Assembly: GCA_963722575.1 (NCBI GenBank)
Contig: CAVRNR010000013.1
Location: 1 to 64,000, forward strand
DNA: 64,000 bases
Origin: Fen-178 sp963722575
Lineage (GTDB): Bacteria; Acidobacteriota; Terriglobia; Bryobacterales; Bryobacteraceae
Direction of reading: 5' to 3'
Shown here piece by piece: positions 37,301-47,400 of this stretch. Position 1 is the first letter of the stretch, and each line of letters opens with the position of its first letter. The notes beneath the pieces are model-generated. The model was not told the DNA's origin, searched no databases, and saw nothing but the letters and a program-made list of their open reading frames with translations. The position numbers and the translations under genes are program-made.

Positions 37301-37641
37301 TTGTCGAGGCAGAACACGTGGGTCGTCACGGTCGCGCCGCCAGATTCGAGCAAGAGTTTGGTTTTTGCGAGAGTCGTTCCAAGGATCAAGGTGTCGTCGA
37401 TAAGCGCGACTTTCTTGCCGCGAAACGGGTCTAGTCGCATGTCCAAGACCCGATCGCTCACAACGCACGCTTGGACCGGCGTGATGCCGAATTTTAGGAG
37501 GAGGTCATAGAGGCAGAGAGATTTCCGCGCCATGAACACCAAAATGTCGGCGTCCAGCTCAGAGAGCGAATTGCCAAACTGTATGAGTTGGAGGACTATT
37601 TCCGGGTCGAATTCACGCTGTATGGCAGGTACTACGTTCAC
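34336..37641 (-). CDS. Large protein with N-terminal phosphoribosyltransferase-like and C-terminal class III cyclase-like regions
   Basis: This 1,101-residue protein starts at GTG 37641, with a perfect AAAGGAGG 5 bp upstream; the frame is open further, to TTG 37713. Residues about 1-200 look like a type I phosphoribosyltransferase: KKVALIDDTLILGTTLAK (about 76-94) is the PRPP-binding loop. A long helical middle of about 650 residues has no known domain. Residues about 900-1,101 look like a class III nucleotide cyclase: QLMVYYDLVDSTATR fits the first metal-Asp strand, and RDGTEVFLWNGTGSSTND takes the place of the second metal loop, though altered. I infer nucleotide-based signalling in defence. 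The enzyme activities are not proven. Confidence 0.6.
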   Translation of the reverse strand: MNVVPAIQREFDPEIVLQLIQFGNSLSELDADILVFMARKSLCLYDLLLKFGITPVQACVVSDRVLDMRLDPFRGKKVALIDDTLILGTTLAKTKLLLESGGATVTTHVFCLDKKWWCKDLIKPDAVSLALEDDQVMAFCSAEVRALSILPRPYIVDFPLSRLLKLSPAELPAFLSDLNWRTYNISTALQERNQVASLTFFPTDAVLKEFNASWDNTYSDCLEIVKVRAFARKQRDVYWLQLVPIVVLKPIGVRNLRRAFDRTLADASLAVGHDLDRLTSLTESPESQQRLLQHALSCSLGRQYAASMGKSLSRQLNFVPDAIETDRHFGPWVHDELDALSRYVPDHSNSTKRIHILPSEAPASVLDWSAEVLRKNTPFLFTTDDDGSEIDNLVADFTEVFLNNYDLREIPTREEAKKLGRRILDQSRGPSRDRLEMGIPWSSIVDHFALLAKAKPSRELRDILTLVLDYCNDQGVTVPITCVQDNVVFRAYRHGEDVKFTDAEVALTCEAIDGFFKGSHRTSITKLKLEKLLVILIKIGIARQLMEPLFVNTSGVQSVLRIGFNLRGAIPLLRRGPQNRADTDEWFTQYLRRRGVIAPGANKKNYVLRKRVTGNFRSVHAPEEAWELGYMIGLLTQSSKNSSAPLDDTGLTLLATCATPRHAAAALQAELDIFLRYWDDYSSEIALGAGDWDDVGRVLKVLKDYLIGNGHMAVNSALMKFVGYRNGAPEAIVGECSKYLRDHYSEVDVRRWNSYWRSLKSLEAVEERIRFDPLIEKAAVLCWELAACLFMAELSLRQHLRRVLGSDNPYADTSQCVEKMGRFRKNMKKQGVAESPFLREVFTRFARQGEDQSADLGYRDGYSQAIEWLRSRLPLVEQRVEVMAPAIEQFGRLFDRHDYQLMVYYDLVDSTATRAGRRGVDVEEYRAEVEGCKGFINNQLARLCQGAIRDGTEVFLWNGTGSSTNDCKHIFIGGPGAWRILHECIADLASAMEAYPRCAMRIHVVPCNFMGTGVYRHECETEPSGKKFWEHWSRITKAAKPLEDGLPDGKSFLMLVGEPLIDKLVLPEQIHWPSPAETTLSSEIGLVGRSVKIKYGEISTS

Positions 37642-37883
37642 AGGAGCCTCCTTTGCCGGAACGAGGATAGACGAACTGTATATCATAGTCCGCCGCTCTT
37701 GAAACTTCAACAATCTCGCGACCGTCCATGCTGCTTCTTGGTTGGCTCACAACAGACAAACGAAGTTGGCGACCCACACACCAGCCAGTGGCTCGCGCGG
37801 CGTGCCGACGCCGGAAACTGCCTCTCCCCGCCTCAGTATTTGCTTGATATCCTCACCACCCCGAGGTAAGGTCCACATGGCTA

Positions 37884-37903
37884 CCGATATTGCCCATTAT
37901 GAG
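37884..37903 (+). repeat. dif-like palindromic site, copy h, next to the recombinase gene
   Basis: The prefix GGCTA is present, with left arm CCGATAT, centre TGCCCA and right arm TTATGAG. It ends 7 bp before the ATG of the tyrosine recombinase, in the position of an attI-like site. Confidence 0.6.
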
Positions 37904-37910
37904 GGCCTAA

Positions 37911-38834
37911 ATGAATGATTTGATTGTAGTTCCGCAAACGAACCAATGGCACAAACTCAAGGCGCTCGTGCTCGACAGCGTTTCCTCCCCGATCACCAAG
38001 CGGGTCTATAACCTCGGGCTGGACGAGTTCATTGCCTGGTACGGCCTGGAACCCAGGCCCGGATTCACCAAGGCCACCGTGAGCGCGTGGCGCGTCGCCC
38101 TTGAGGCCCGCGGTCTCGGGTCGGTCTCCATCAACGTCCGGATTACCGCCGTCCGGAAGCTGGCAGCCGAGGCGGCCGATAACGGGCTGCTGGCGCCGGA
38201 ACTGGCCGCCGGCATCGCCCGCGTGAAGAGCGCCAAGTCGATGGGAGTGCGCACAGGGAACTGGCTGTCACTGAAGCAGGGCCAGGCGCTCTTGAACGCG
38301 CCGGACATCACGACAACGAAGGGTCTGCGCGACCGCGCCATCATTGCCGTCCTCCTCGGCTGCGGCCTGCGGCGGTCCGAGGTGGCGGCTCTTTCGACGG
38401 GCCACATCCAGCAGCGCGATGGCCGGTGGTGCATCGTGGACCTGCTTGGGAAGCACGGGCGCGTCCGGACCGTGCCGATGCCGACCTGGGTGAAAGTGAC
38501 CATCGACGCCTGGACCGCCCCGGCCAGAGTGACCTCTGGATACGTGTTCCGGCCTGTAAGTCGAGCCAGCCAGGTGCAGGGCGAGGCCCTGTCCGAAAAG
38601 GTCGTCTGGCAAATGCTCCGGCCGTATGCCACCGCAGCCGGCGTCCCTGGCATCGCGCCTCACGACGCTCGTCGCACCTGCGCGAAGTTGTGCCGCGCCG
38701 CCGGTGGGGAGTTGGAGCAGATTCAACTGCTCCTGGGCCACGCGTCGGTCCAGACAACGGAACGGTACCTGGGCACGAAGCAGGACCTCGTGCACGCGCC
38801 GAACGACGGGATCAAGCTGAGATTGGCCGTGTAG
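37911..38834 (+). CDS. Tyrosine recombinase (Xer/integrase superfamily)
   Basis: This 307-residue protein has a SAM-like N-terminal core-binding domain (about residues 10-100) and a catalytic domain with all expected residues. Arg is in CGLRRSEVAAL, Lys in LGKHGRVRTVPMP, His-x-x-Arg in HDARRTCAKLCRAAG, His in LLLGHASVQ, and the nucleophile Tyr in TERYLG. It would cut and rejoin two 11-bp-arm sites around a six-base centre, as Xer enzymes do. The ATG is 7 bp after dif-like copy h, and AGGGCC lies just upstream. Length and compact form resemble XerC/D or cassette integrases rather than phage integrases. Its target is not known; the dif-like repeats are the obvious candidate. Confidence 0.9.
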   Translation: MNDLIVVPQTNQWHKLKALVLDSVSSPITKRVYNLGLDEFIAWYGLEPRPGFTKATVSAWRVALEARGLGSVSINVRITAVRKLAAEAADNGLLAPELAAGIARVKSAKSMGVRTGNWLSLKQGQALLNAPDITTTKGLRDRAIIAVLLGCGLRRSEVAALSTGHIQQRDGRWCIVDLLGKHGRVRTVPMPTWVKVTIDAWTAPARVTSGYVFRPVSRASQVQGEALSEKVVWQMLRPYATAAGVPGIAPHDARRTCAKLCRAAGGELEQIQLLLGHASVQTTERYLGTKQDLVHAPNDGIKLRLAV

Positions 38835-39269
38835 CCCTCGGGCCGGGTCAGATCGCCCTTACTGCCCGCCAGAGCGCGCTCGACGCTGGCCGCCACCGTG
38901 CCGCACGCCTTGCAGGTGAAGGATTCGTCCTGGCTCATGCCGGAATCGGCCTACCTTTCGCGCCCCGGTGCCCCGTGTCGCGCCGTCTGGCTCCGGGTTG
39001 GCTGGTTGGCCCACCCGCCGCCTCGGGCGCGCCCTGGCCGCCACTGACCGCTGACCACCTGACCGCCCCTTTTTTCGCCTGACACTAGCGAAACTGCGCT
39101 ACTGTGCAACGCGCCGCAGCAGATCGCCGGGAAGTACCTATGGTTTTAACAGGCCCTCTTGTGTTTCGAACAGCCATCCCGCGGGCGCGAGCGATATACC
39201 GTCCGCTAAATTGAAGCGCCTTCGCGGGTATGAAAAGCCGAGCCGGAGTTGGAGAAGGATCGGCGTCAC
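38835..39269. other. Gap between recombinase and helicase operon
   Basis: I see no gene in these 435 bp. A minus-strand reading from 38938 gives a short zinc-ribbon-like start (SFTCKACGTVAASVERALAG), but it runs antisense into the recombinase gene. Confidence 0.4.
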
Positions 39270-41411
39270 TCATGTCAATCGGTTCTCGTAGCGAGCTTCG
39301 TTGCGCCGGATAGGAACGGACTCATCTCCCCGTAGCCTGTCACCGTCGCCGACTTCTTCGCCCGGGTCAGCGCCACGTATAGCAGCGCCCGTTCGGAACG
39401 TCTCGGCGTTTCGCCTAGCGACTTCATCTTCACCACCGCGGATGGCCTGATCGAGGGGAACCACGCCGCGGTTGGCAGACACGATGAGCATGTGCTCGAA
39501 TTCCAGACCTTTGACCCGGTGCATGGTGGCGGTGCGAACGCCTGGTTTGTCGCGCTGCTCGGCGGCCTCCCGCCTGATCTCGTAGGTCTCCAGGCCTTCG
39601 GCGCGGAGATAGGCCGTATAGGTCTCCAGGATCTTGCGGGTGCGGCCCACCACACAGATGGATTCCGGCGGCGCGCCCTGCGCACCCAACTCCTGAATGC
39701 GGGTCTTCACGAATGCCGCTTCCTCCGCGAAATTCCGGAAGCAGCGGACCAACGGAGGCTCGCCGTGGGTCAGGGACATGTAGCCCTTCTGCTCGTCCTG
39801 GCCGCCGTCCAGGTCGTCGATGTCGCGGCCTTCGAGCAGCGCTACCGCAAAGCGACGCGTCTCTTCCGTGGTCCGGTAATTGACCTTCAGCTTCTTCCCG
39901 CGCCCTCTGATGTTGATCCCACACTGGCCGAGCGTTACGCGGTGATGGTAGATCCGCTGATGGGCGTCGCCGACCAGGAAGATGTCGTTCTCGCCCGCCG
40001 GCACAATGGCACGCAACAGGCGGAATGCCTCTGCGCTCATATCCTGGGCTTCATCGATTACCACTGACCGGTAGGGCAGGGTGATCTTCCGGGTTTCCAG
40101 GAGCGAGCGCGCGTCACGGATGAGGTCGATATACTCCTTCTTGCCTTGCTCGTTCATCTGGGCGCGGTATTCCTGAAAGACCGGCCAAATACGCTTCTTA
40201 GCTTCGCGGCTCAGGCGGGTGCCGCGGCCGAGTCGCGCGACCTTGACGTACTGCTCCATGCTGGTGATGTTCTGGGCTTGAATCACATCCTCCCACTCGG
40301 TCCTGTAGAAGCTCTCTGCCAGGCCGAGCTCGCCGGGAACGAGATTAAGCGCATTACGCCAGCACTCGTTACCCTCCTCATCGAACACCACCTGGTGACG
40401 GTATCCCTGTGTACGCAGGAAGGTCGAGACCCAAGCGTCCAGGTTCACCACCTCGATCCGTGCCATGGCTTCGGCCGAGCAGATCTTGCGCAGGTTTTCG
40501 AAGATGTCCGTGGCCAAGTTCTTCGTGAAGGTCGTGACTAAAACGCGGTCGTCCTTGCCGGCGAACACCTGTTCGGCAAGGTATTTGGCACGGTGCATGG
40601 CTACCACTGTCTTGCCTGTTCCCGCGCCGCCGAGCACGCGAACCGGGCCGCCCGCCCGCGTGGAGACCAACTTGCGCTGCTTCGGGTGCAGGAACACCCG
40701 CCACTGTTCGAGAGGCGCGCTCAAGATCTCGGTCAGATCCTTGGCTTCGTCCACCACGTAGAAGCGGCGGCGGGAATCCTCGTTCTGCAAGGCGGCCAGG
40801 AAATCGCCGGTATCCACAGCGGCTTCCTCGTCACGCTTGTCCATCTCCTGGAAGACCTCGTCCAGCGAGTACCCGGAGGCTAGCAGAAATAGCGCCTCGT
40901 ACGCCTCCTGGGGGACGTCCTTTTCCGCCTTCTCCAGATCGGCGTCACAGTGCATTCCCCGCACCACCGGAAGAAGAGCTTCGGGAACGCCTAACCGCAG
41001 CAGGTGCTTGTCCGCGACGGCATCGAACAGGCCGCCCGGCTCAGGTGCGGGAGCCACGGCCACCGCTGGCGCCGGCTCAACGACCTCCGTGTTCAAAACC
41101 TGCAACGCGCCAGTCAGCGGGTTCACCTGGAAGGTCTTCTTGGCCGCCCACTCATAGGCGTCATCATGGTGGTCCACCCACGTCAGAACGTAGACCGCCG
41201 ATGCCGGATGGAACACTACAGCGCGATATGCCTGGTCGATGCGGACCGAGTACAGGCTCTTGCCCTTGGCGCTTTGGATCGGTTCGTAGTGAATCCCCGG
41301 CGAGTCCGGCCGCTCCCGAAACAGTTCGATGAACTCCCGCACCTTCTTCTGGTGGTTCTTCTGCACGCTGGAATACGCCAGCAGGAAGTCGTTCGATAGC
41401 GCTACGGTCAA
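39270..41411 (-). CDS. UvrD-like helicase with RelE/ParE-like N-terminus; C-terminal frameshift
   Basis: The protein has 713 residues as read. Residues 1-90 resemble the RelE/ParE fold (SVRIDQAYRAVVFHPASAVY). A superfamily 1 helicase follows, with Walker A GGAGTGKT (261-268), VVIDEAQDMSAEAF, and the later VKGLEFEHMLIV. The family then needs motif VI, and ERALLYVALTRAKKSATVTG is present but in another frame that ends at 39275. Removing one base near 39397 joins ARRNAET to SERALLYVALTRAKK. So as read the last 30 residues are wrong and the motif VI arginine is lost: a dead helicase or a sequence error. TTG start 41411 overlaps the previous stop by 4 bp. Confidence 0.8.
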   Translation of the reverse strand: MTVALSNDFLLAYSSVQKNHQKKVREFIELFRERPDSPGIHYEPIQSAKGKSLYSVRIDQAYRAVVFHPASAVYVLTWVDHHDDAYEWAAKKTFQVNPLTGALQVLNTEVVEPAPAVAVAPAPEPGGLFDAVADKHLLRLGVPEALLPVVRGMHCDADLEKAEKDVPQEAYEALFLLASGYSLDEVFQEMDKRDEEAAVDTGDFLAALQNEDSRRRFYVVDEAKDLTEILSAPLEQWRVFLHPKQRKLVSTRAGGPVRVLGGAGTGKTVVAMHRAKYLAEQVFAGKDDRVLVTTFTKNLATDIFENLRKICSAEAMARIEVVNLDAWVSTFLRTQGYRHQVVFDEEGNECWRNALNLVPGELGLAESFYRTEWEDVIQAQNITSMEQYVKVARLGRGTRLSREAKKRIWPVFQEYRAQMNEQGKKEYIDLIRDARSLLETRKITLPYRSVVIDEAQDMSAEAFRLLRAIVPAGENDIFLVGDAHQRIYHHRVTLGQCGINIRGRGKKLKVNYRTTEETRRFAVALLEGRDIDDLDGGQDEQKGYMSLTHGEPPLVRCFRNFAEEAAFVKTRIQELGAQGAPPESICVVGRTRKILETYTAYLRAEGLETYEIRREAAEQRDKPGVRTATMHRVKGLEFEHMLIVSANRGVVPLDQAIRGGEDEVARRNAETFRTGAAIRGADPGEEVGDGDRLRGDESVPIRRNEARYENRLT

Positions 41412-44400
41412 AGGTCACCCCCAGGCAGGCTCGCAATGAGGCTTTCCTGCCAGTCGGCCGCGGCGGCGGCCAGGTAAACGGTCCACCCCTGCTGCGCAAA
41501 GCGGCCCTGGTATTCGACTTCGTAATCCATCAGGACGGCGACCTTCGGACCTTCCCACGCCAACTCGGCGGTCCCCGCAATCGCGCCGTCATTGCCCAGC
41601 AGTTCAAACCCCGACGAGGGGAGCGCGCGGCTCGCCGCCGCTACGGCTTCCACCAGCGGGTGTAGACTCGCATCCACATCGGCGAGCAACGCGGCCAGCT
41701 TGCCCGCCGCCCGGTCCCTGGCGCCGCGGGGCGCTTCGACTTCCAGCAGTCCGCCGTACAGCCCTTCTCTTAGGCCGTTAGTGGCGACGAAGTCCACCAA
41801 CCCGGCGAATTGCAGAATGTTGAATAGCCGCAACCAAGCTCGCCACCCGCGCTTCCACGCGGCGCGATCCGATGCCGCCGATTCATCGAAGAGCCGGAAC
41901 GTGGCGCTCAGCCCCTCCATCCGCCGGAGCCCTTCGCCGTCGGCTCGCACCAGCCCTGCAGCGAGCAACGGGGCGCCGATCCGGAAAATGCCGCGCTTCC
42001 AACCGGCGCCGGCAGGTATGTTCGCGGACTCGGACCATGCGGCGTTGGCCGCATCGAGCAAGGCGTTCCGCACCGCCTCCAGCGCCGGTCCTGCGCAATC
42101 CGGACCGTCCAGCATCGCCGCCAGCCATAGCAGCGCGTGCCGCTCCCAATTCAGCGAACGGCCCCCGTCCAAGCAGAACAGCAGCCAGTCGAACGAAGCG
42201 CGTTCGTACACGCGCGACCACGCGATCCTGTTCGTCGGGTCCTTCACCCCAAGGGCGCGGTCCAGCCTACCCGCATGCCCGGCCACCGGTGGGTCAGCGT
42301 TGTCCGGCTGGTCGCGGAACTGGCTCTCAACGTCGTCCCACGTCAGGGACCAAACGTGGAACCGGCCCGACCGCGCAATCGCCATGCGCTGCGCCGTGTC
42401 GATTCCCACTCGCATGTTTCCGGATTCCGGATCGGCGTGGTATTCGAACCCGTCGGTGAAGACGGCGATGGGCAGTTCGCCTTCGAGCGGTCGCTCCGGG
42501 CGGATCACAAAGTCGGCGATCGAAGGTACGCTCACGCCTTCTTCCGGCCCGAGGGGAACCTGCGGTTCCACCAGGTAACTCCCGCCGGAGGTCCGCAGAT
42601 ACCAGCCCTGCTTCCCGTTGACCACCTGGTTTGTGAGCTGGCGTTCCGGTTCGCCGGGCCTTGTTCTTCGCAGCGCCTCGATGAAGCGTGCCTCAAGTTC
42701 GCTCTCCAGCAAGCGGTTCAGCCGGATCTGGCTAAGGCGCTCCGTGCCCTTCAGGTCGTCCCGATGCGCCAGAATCTGCGAAAGCAGCCGCATCGCCGCC
42801 GAACGCGACGTGTTCTCCTGGTCGTGCCGTCCGCGGTATGCCAGAAGGCAACGGTAACAGCCGTCCTTCTCGGGGTCGTTCCGGCACCCACAGTTCGCCA
42901 GAGCCTTGTAGGCGTGGTCGAAGACGGTCATCAGGTTGGCCGGCTCTCGCATCAGTTCTTTTAGGTATCCGGTCCCGCCCGGCACGCCGTCGTAAAGCAC
43001 CAGGTAGCGTTTGCGCGCGTCGCTGCCGGCAATTGGCTCGTCGTAGGTGGTCGTTAGCAGGTGGCCAGGATCGCCGTGAAAATACTTTCGCAGGCCCAGG
43101 TCCAGCGCGGCCAGGAAGGAGTGGATGTTCAGGTCCACTTCCTGCGTGGCCACTGGCAACAGCATCCGGATCGCCTCGGAGTTGAACTCACGGTAGAGAT
43201 AACAGGCGCTCTCGACCTGCTCCTTCTCCTCCTGCCCGCGGTACGTACAGTAGAGGGCGTGCTCAATCTTGCCCTTCTTCTGGACCTTCCCGCAGCGCTT
43301 GCAGAATATGAAGGGACGGTCCACCCAGGTGCGTCCGGCAATCTTCATCGTGCCGTTGCCGCCGCCGGTGCGCTCGCCGAAGTTCACCTCCCTGAGCATG
43401 ATCTTGCGGAAGAACTCGAACCCGAAGGGGATCTCTTCGCAATCCAGAAAATAGGCTTGGGTGATCTGCTCCTCGTCCGGGATCACGAACATGTTGCGCT
43501 GGTAGAACTGCGGCGTGCGGTCGTCGCTCTCGTCGTAGGACCGGCTCTCGCGCTCGGAGGTGGTCGAAATCACCTGGCGCATGCGCAGCATGTTCTTGCG
43601 CTGCTCGCCGTCGATCCACATCGCGTCCCCGCACTTAGGGCAGGCCCGATGCGGTTCCGATAGGCCCTCGATCTCCATGTAGGTGCATGACTGGCAGAAC
43701 CTCCAGGCGTCGGCTTTCGACAGGTCCAGATTCACCTGGTCGATCTGCACGCGCCGGCCTTCGGCATAGAAACTGTTGGCCGGCGCCAGTTCCGCGATCG
43801 CTGAGCTTGCCGGGCGCTGATACTTGTAATACCGGGTCTCGTATTTCTTTTCCGGGTCCTGCGTTTTGTTGTTGACGCTGTAAATTACGGACTTGAGCAC
43901 GATTCCGGCTTCGGGGAAGGCGTAGTTTGGCAGCAGGCCTTCATCGGCGAGAAACTCCAGCGTGTACCGGTCTGTGAGTTCGGTAGCCAGCCGGTTCAGC
44001 GCGCTCTTCTCCTGCCGCAAGCGGTCGATCTCGTCTTCGTAGTTCTGCGGCTTCGCCGGGTTGCGATCCATTTCCCGAATGCGGTCCGTAAGGCGGCGTA
44101 TGCGGCTGCGCAGGCTCTTGCGTTCCAGTACAGCTTCGTCCAACGCCTTCAGTAGCGCCGTCCGAAGCCCGCGCGGGTCTTCGTCGCGCTCGTCGCGCGA
44201 GAATTGAATCACACGCTCGCGCGTGTAGTCGCCGACTTCGCCCTCGAACATGGCCAGGAAGCCCCGCTCCAGCGCGGTTCGGTTCAGATCGAAGAACTTC
44301 AGCAGGTTCCAGGGGAACGCATCGGGTAAGGGCTGATCCGGGTTGGCCGCGGACTTCTCTATCGAATCCAGCACCGGCGGCATTTTAGACGGCAGCGCCC

Positions 44401-47400
44401 CGTCGCCGACGCGCGTTTCCACCCAGCGGTCGAAAGCGTAAGCCACGAATTGCCGTTCCAGCACAGCCGAAGCGTTCAGGAAACAGCCGGGGGTCTCCAC
44501 TACGCCTTGGGTCATCTCGTCCGGCTCGAAGAAGAAATAGAGATCGTGCGGCCGCCCGTTCGCCACAGCCATGATGAACGCGTTGCCGTCAACCCGGCCC
44601 GCGCGCCCGGAGCGCTGCAGGTAGTTGCTCGGTTTCGGCGGCACGGAACAAAGGGCCAGGGAAGAAAGGTCGCCGATGTTGATGCCCATCTCCAGCGTAG
44701 GTGTGCAGGAGAGCAGGTTGGGGTCGCCGGGCTTTGTGTGGAAGAGGAAACCTTGCTCCACGCGTTCCCGCTCCTTCCGCTCCAGCAGGCCGGTGTGTTC
44801 GGCGGCAAAGACGCGTTCCACGTCGCCAGAGCGATAGAGCGTCCGGTAATAGTCATCCGCGGGCGGCTGCGCGCGGAGACTCCCGCTACAGCCGTATCTC
44901 TGGCAGGGCGCGCCATCCATCCGAGAGGCCATCTCGGGACCAGCGGAAACGGAGTAGCTGCACCTCTCGCAGCGGAGCTGGCGGACCTCGCCAGTCACGT
45001 CGAAGATTTCACGCCGCAATCCCCAGACCAGGCCGCCCTTGCCTTGAAGCTCGAAGAACACTCCGGCATCCAGCAGCGCCTGAATCGTGCGCTGGTATAT
45101 CTCGCCGGTGCAGTCCACCACCTGCGGATCGAGCCCGCCGAAGCACTTGAGAAGCCAGTTCTCGTGCCACGATTGCCGGGCCGTAGGCGATGTCCGGAGG
45201 AGCGGCTGGAATGTCGATCCTGGGCGGTTCGTCAGGAAGACCGGCAGGCGTGAGGCCGGGCTCACGTTCGGCCGCGACGGATACCGGCCCTGCTGCTTGT
45301 CGAGGTGGTAGTAGTTCCCGCGGGATTCGAGGAACGCCCCCATCTCCGCGTGCTCCACGCCACCCTTATTCTTCAGGTTCAATACGACGCCATCCATGAA
45401 CCGCGCCAGGCAGGCGGCATCGAGGTCTCGCAGACCGCCAACTTCGTTCTGGAGCACCGGCAGCAGGCGTTCCAGCGCGGGCTCCAGGGTCCCGGCCCGC
45501 ACTTCCAGCGTCGAGCAACCGGTCTTTTCCAACGTCCGCCCGATCCGGCAATCTACCGTGTACTCGCTCCAAATCTCCCAGTCCAGGCGCCTCCGCACGA
45601 GATACGCCAGGTTCGACCCATCCGGCAGCTTGCCGTTGTCCCGCAGTTCGGCATAATCCTGAAGCCAGTCCATATCGGGCGGCAGGAACGTGGTGATGAA
45701 GCGCGCTGGGTCGCGCCCCTTCTCCCATCGTTCCAGGAACAGACGCGTTATGTCAGAGAACGGTACCGGCCCGCCGGCATCCCGAACCGCTTTCTCCAGC
45801 GCCCCCCGGAAATTGAACGTGAAGGTGCGGGCGCCAAAGAAGCCGGCGCGGTGGCTGGCATCCTGCACGTTGTCCGAAAAGGCCAGCAGCTTCTTGTCCG
45901 TGTTGAAGGTGGATGAGAAGAGCTGCGCGATCATCACGCTGGTCAGGCTGGCCGCCCGCGAGCCGACGATGGTCAGACTCCCGTTAGCTCCGCAGCACGG
46001 GCAATCGTGCGTGCCCTCCAAGCGCGCGCGGTGGCCATGTTCCGCTTCCCGCCTCTTGTTGAGGTCCGGCATCCACACCAGCAGGCTCAACTCCGGCTTC
46101 GCGCCGCACCAGATGCACTTGGCGGCCTCGTGCGCCGTTTCCCAGCGCAGGCATTGCGTACACAGCCATTTGGGGATCTCGGTCTGCCCCTGCGGCGCGA
46201 AATCCTGCCCAGGAAATACGAAGGTCACGTGCGGCGAGTTCTCGAAGAACTGGACGTAGAACTCTTTAAGGTCTGAGTTCAGCTTGTTATCCGCGTCCTT
46301 CACCGTGGCGCCCCAGCCGGTGAGGCCGCACTCGCGGCAATGGATTACGGGCAGGCTGTGCTGGAGTTGCTCCGGCTTCAGGTCACCGGCGAAGGCCAGC
46401 GCCGGCTCCGGCCCCACCAGGCTGACCATACGCCGCAACTCGCGTAGCCAAAGCTGATATCGCACCTGCGCCAGCGGCTCCGGCTTGCGCGGGCCCTGCA
46501 CGCGCGCCTCGGAGACCAGGCTGACGAAGCTGGCCAGCAGCATCGCCAGGTATTCGCGGTCCGGGTGCCCGAAGCTGGGGATCTGTTTTTCGATCTCGTC
46601 CAGCAGCTTCTCCGTCTGCTTGGGCTTGCCCTCCAGGATCGTCAACAAGTTGCGGAAAAAGGCGTGGCTCTTGAGCGAGACGCCCAGGCAGATCCGCCAG
46701 TCGCCGCCCGCCCAGTCTGCGATCTCCGCCCCCAGCCACAGCCGGTGCTGCGCGTGGACGTAAGCCTCCAGCGTTTCGTAGCGCAGCGGGTCCAGTTCCG
46801 CCTTGTGCTCGTGACCTGGGATCTGGACGTACTTGACCAGGCATCCCTTCAGGAACTCGTCGGGCGCCAGGACGGATTCACCGATCAGGCTGTCCTCACC
46901 GAACGGCTCACCGAACACGCGCGTGGCGTAGTCGGCCAATTCCCGCGCCATATCTGGACCGCCATCGCCCAGCGTGGCGGACGTTCCCACGCAGATCAGT
47001 TGCCCCCGCGACGCCTTCACCCGCTCCTTCACCCGCCGGATGAGGCACGCCAGGTCCGCTCCCTGCGCGCCATCGAAAGTGTGTAGCTCATCCACCACCA
47101 GATAGCGCAGCGTTTCCGGGCCGTTGTCCCGCCAGAGATCGAAATCGCGGGCGCGAACCAGCAAGTAGTCGAGCATCTTATAGTTAGTGAGCAGGATGTC
47201 CGGCGGCGCCTGCCGCATCACGTTCCGGTCCGTGATCACCTGGTTCTCGGTCATCACCGGGGCGGCTTCCAGTTCCTGCCCGCCCAGGTACAACCCGGCT
47301 GTGACGAAATTGTGCAGCTCGGGATTCCCGTAGATCGCCTGGGCGAAGCGCTTGGCCTGGTCCGTGGCCAGCGCGTTCAGCGGAAAGATGACGATGGCCT

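Noticed and set aside
38723..38938. Antisense ORF with a CxxC zinc-ribbon-like start
   Set aside because: It runs antisense through the recombinase 3' end and has no conserved continuation after about 35 residues.
39186..39212. GCGATAT followed by a poor right arm
   Set aside because: Fewer than half of the right-arm bases match; likely chance.
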